Positions 62,234 through 64,000 of a stretch of DNA of 64,000 nt are shown here, in pieces. The DNA is from Chitinophagaceae bacterium. Lineage in GTDB: Bacteria; Bacteroidota; Bacteroidia; Chitinophagales; Chitinophagaceae. Location of the stretch: contig JAGFIS010000025.1 in assembly GCA_024103425.1 (NCBI GenBank), positions 1-64,000 of the forward strand. The letters run 5' to 3'. Each line of letters starts with the position of its first letter. Within the stretch, counting starts at the first letter, position 1. A model generated the notes under the pieces. The model did no database searches. It saw nothing but the letters and a program-made list of their open reading frames with translations, and was not told the origin of the DNA. The position numbers were made by a program, and so were the translations under genes.

Positions 62234-64000
62234 AATGACACAGAATATCGATATCTCCGATTCCATCAAGGTCAGGAATAAAGGACATCAGACGTTTCAA
62301 AGAATAGCAGGATGGTTCGGACGCATCTACTCTACCGAACTCAATCCGCTTTATAATCTCGGCAGCCTTTCGGTGCTGATGTTTACCATTGCATGCATCT
62401 CGGGCATCTATGTGTTTATTTTCTATAACATCAATCCGCGAAATGCATGGGAATCGGTAGAGGCTATTTCGGGTAACTTTTTCAACGGATGGATGCGTAA
62501 CATTCACCGTTATTCGTCAGATTTGTTAGTAGTATTTATTCTGATGCACTTGATCCACACGCTGTTTACAAGTAAGTTTAAAAGACTTATCTCGTGGATC
62601 AGTGGTGTAATTTCTTTCCTGGTGGTTGTGACTATCGGTGTTACCGGATTCATTCTGGTGTGGGATCAGAAAGCGAAACTGACGGGGTATCTTACCGCTA
62701 AGCTGTTTTCGGGAGTACCCATTTTCGATCCGTCTATAATGGGGGCATTTTTGTTGAATGACCTGAATGTAGTAGGCGGATTCTTTAAGGTGGCTTTGTT
62801 CGGTCATATAGTGCTGTCATTAGTTACGGTAATCATCATCTGGATTCATGTACTGCGGATATCAAAACCCAAAATATTCCCTCCGAAAAAACTGATGTTA
62901 TATGCAGGCATTGCTTTGGGAATAATTGCCATCCTCTTTCCTGTAAAGAGTGATCCTCCGGCACAAATGACCAACCTTCCCGCAGAAACAACCTTCGACT
63001 GGTTCTTTTATTTCGGATATTATTTGATGAAGGTTTTCAGTGTTTGGCAAAACTGGGTAATTCTGATTGGTTCGGGACTGATATTGAGTATCCTGCCGTT
63101 TATGCTGAGGAGGAAAGACAGGCCTCCGGTGAAGATTGATCTCGACCTGTGTAATGCCTGTAACCTTTGTGCGTACGACTGTCCGTATGATGCGATAGAT
63201 ATGCTGATTCACAACGGAGAACGCAAGGCGATTCTCTCTCCCGATAAATGTGTGGGTTGTACGATCTGTATCGGTTCATGTGCTGAGCATGCAATTACCC
63301 ATCCCGAGTTTCCGGTTTTTAATATCCAGAAAGCTCCGGAACGCCGGGATATGACGGTATTTACATGCAGCTTCTTCCCCGAGGCGAAATTTCCCTCTGA
63401 GTTGAATGTGAAGCAGTACAAGGTTCCTTGTCTCGGAAGCGTGATGGCGAAAGACGTGCAGAAGATGCTGGATAATAATACCGAAAAAGTGGCTTTATTA
63501 GGCTGTGAAGACTGTTACTACAGATATGGTAAAACCTGGGCTGTAAGTAAATTGATGCACAAGCGAGCTCCGGCATTCTCGAGAAGATACGATGCATCTC
63601 AATTGAGACTATTCACTTTAAATCAATATACACCGGAAAAGCTGCTGGCATTCTCAAAAGAGAAAGAAGCAGGCAAGGAAAAAGAGGCCAGAATTATAGA
63701 TCATCACAAAGTAAAACCGGTCCTGGCCACACTGATGCTCGCGGCTTTCTTCGCTTTGTTTATTCCGTTTACCAGCACCAAAGTGCGCTTCTTCAATCCT
63801 GAAGACAAAACACTGGTGGTGAACTTCAAGTATATATCGAGTGCTACCGAGTATGAACAAAATACTTCCACTATGGCGCATATGCGTTCGGTAGCACCTG
63901 TTGTTAAAAAGCGCAGTCCGGTAGTACTGAGGATATATGCATCTGACAGTCAGAAACTGTTGTTAGAGCAACACTACAAACCTCGCGGTATGCGCAATGA
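62217..64000 (+). CDS. Cytochrome b - 2x[4Fe-4S] ferredoxin - MvhD-like fusion protein (partial)
   Basis: At least 594 aa, open at the window end. Four-helix cytochrome b with heme ligand pairs H97/H111 and H197/H211 (both H-x13-H); then C312/315/318/322 and C345/348/351/355 of two [4Fe-4S] clusters; then an MvhD/FlpD-like region with C384, C405, C430 and C433 (LLGCEDCYYRYG); then another membrane helix. It may carry electrons between quinol and a soluble Fe-S/thiol partner, feeding the CuA complex. The start is uncertain: ATG at 62217, or the second at 62235, one base after the sco stop; the first 18 nt are an imperfect duplication. Confidence 0.85.
   Translation, partial: MTQNIEMTQNIDISDSIKVRNKGHQTFQRIAGWFGRIYSTELNPLYNLGSLSVLMFTIACISGIYVFIFYNINPRNAWESVEAISGNFFNGWMRNIHRYSSDLLVVFILMHLIHTLFTSKFKRLISWISGVISFLVVVTIGVTGFILVWDQKAKLTGYLTAKLFSGVPIFDPSIMGAFLLNDLNVVGGFFKVALFGHIVLSLVTVIIIWIHVLRISKPKIFPPKKLMLYAGIALGIIAILFPVKSDPPAQMTNLPAETTFDWFFYFGYYLMKVFSVWQNWVILIGSGLILSILPFMLRRKDRPPVKIDLDLCNACNLCAYDCPYDAIDMLIHNGERKAILSPDKCVGCTICIGSCAEHAITHPEFPVFNIQKAPERRDMTVFTCSFFPEAKFPSELNVKQYKVPCLGSVMAKDVQKMLDNNTEKVALLGCEDCYYRYGKTWAVSKLMHKRAPAFSRRYDASQLRLFTLNQYTPEKLLAFSKEKEAGKEKEARIIDHHKVKPVLATLMLAAFFALFIPFTSTKVRFFNPEDKTLVVNFKYISSATEYEQNTSTMAHMRSVAPVVKKRSPVVLRIYASDSQKLLLEQHYKPRGMRN

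Noticed and set aside
62526..63881. Several minus-strand ORFs near the window end
   Set aside because: All lie opposite the continuous plus-strand cytochrome b fusion gene, whose heme and Fe-S motifs are unmistakable.

Overview
The window reads as one chromosomal stretch of a Bacteroidota bacterium, most likely of the Chitinophagales/Sphingobacteriia side. The reasons are: promoters with a TANNTTTG -7 box, starts without Shine-Dalgarno sequences, and many families largely typical of this phylum (MoxR/DUF58/BatA, DUF4292, DUF2851, DUF5687, DUF6600, DUF2520, a KdsC-UbiA-Maf gene run). No integrated phage, CRISPR array or intact insertion sequence is visible. Most of the window is core metabolism and housekeeping, with a few unusual loci.

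Layout. 1-3053: a 38-nt perfect palindrome, then a SAM-I riboswitch with a terminator, a possible Met-rich leader peptide, and cystathionine gamma-synthase plus homoserine dehydrogenase. 3367-6863: a four-gene cluster of a MoxR-like AAA+ ATPase, a DUF2201 metallopeptidase-like/VWA protein and two unknown proteins, running into the convergent yifB. 8597-12762: amino-acid permease, exonuclease III, type II dehydroquinase, carbamoyl-phosphate synthase small subunit. 13172-18852: tRNA-Pro with a partly duplicated 3' terminator region, a dodecin-like protein, a short moxR-DUF58-batA operon and rsgA. 18950-25885: mostly minus-strand envelope and nucleotide genes (gamma carbonic anhydrase, EnvC-like protein, DUF4292 lipoprotein, dUTPase, FkbM methyltransferase, RarA), including a 59-residue lipoprotein. 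25982-32389: secreted Ntn hydrolase, CutC, outer-membrane porin, DUF456, DUF808, DUF6600. 32763-38811: tRNA-Leu and the minus-strand group topA-plsC-priA. 39067-45781: DUF2520, mqo, kdsC, ubiA-like, maf, DUF2851, PspC. 45785-49847: recF/DUF721 and a DUF5687 ABC exporter. 50097-56387: clpB, a GluR0-like ligand-gated potassium channel, a DUF885 peptidase, a YefM/YoeB toxin-antitoxin pair. 57000-57662: tRNA-Gly and repeat-rich DNA.

57663-64000 (runs off the end) is a respiratory locus: a cysteine-bearing Crp/Fnr regulator, a 61-residue membrane protein, a CuA subunit II fused to cytochrome c, a heme-copper subunit I with altered ligand positions, a Sco copper chaperone, and a cytochrome b fused to a 2x[4Fe-4S] ferredoxin and an MvhD-like domain. 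The Tyr-to-Gln and His-to-Lys changes in subunit I suggest this is not an ordinary oxygen reductase; a non-canonical nitric-oxide reductase fed by an unusual quinol- or ferredoxin-linked cytochrome b is a reasonable hypothesis. It is the most promising candidate here for an under-described system. The GluR0-like channel and the Met-rich leader peptide translationally overlapping metB come next.
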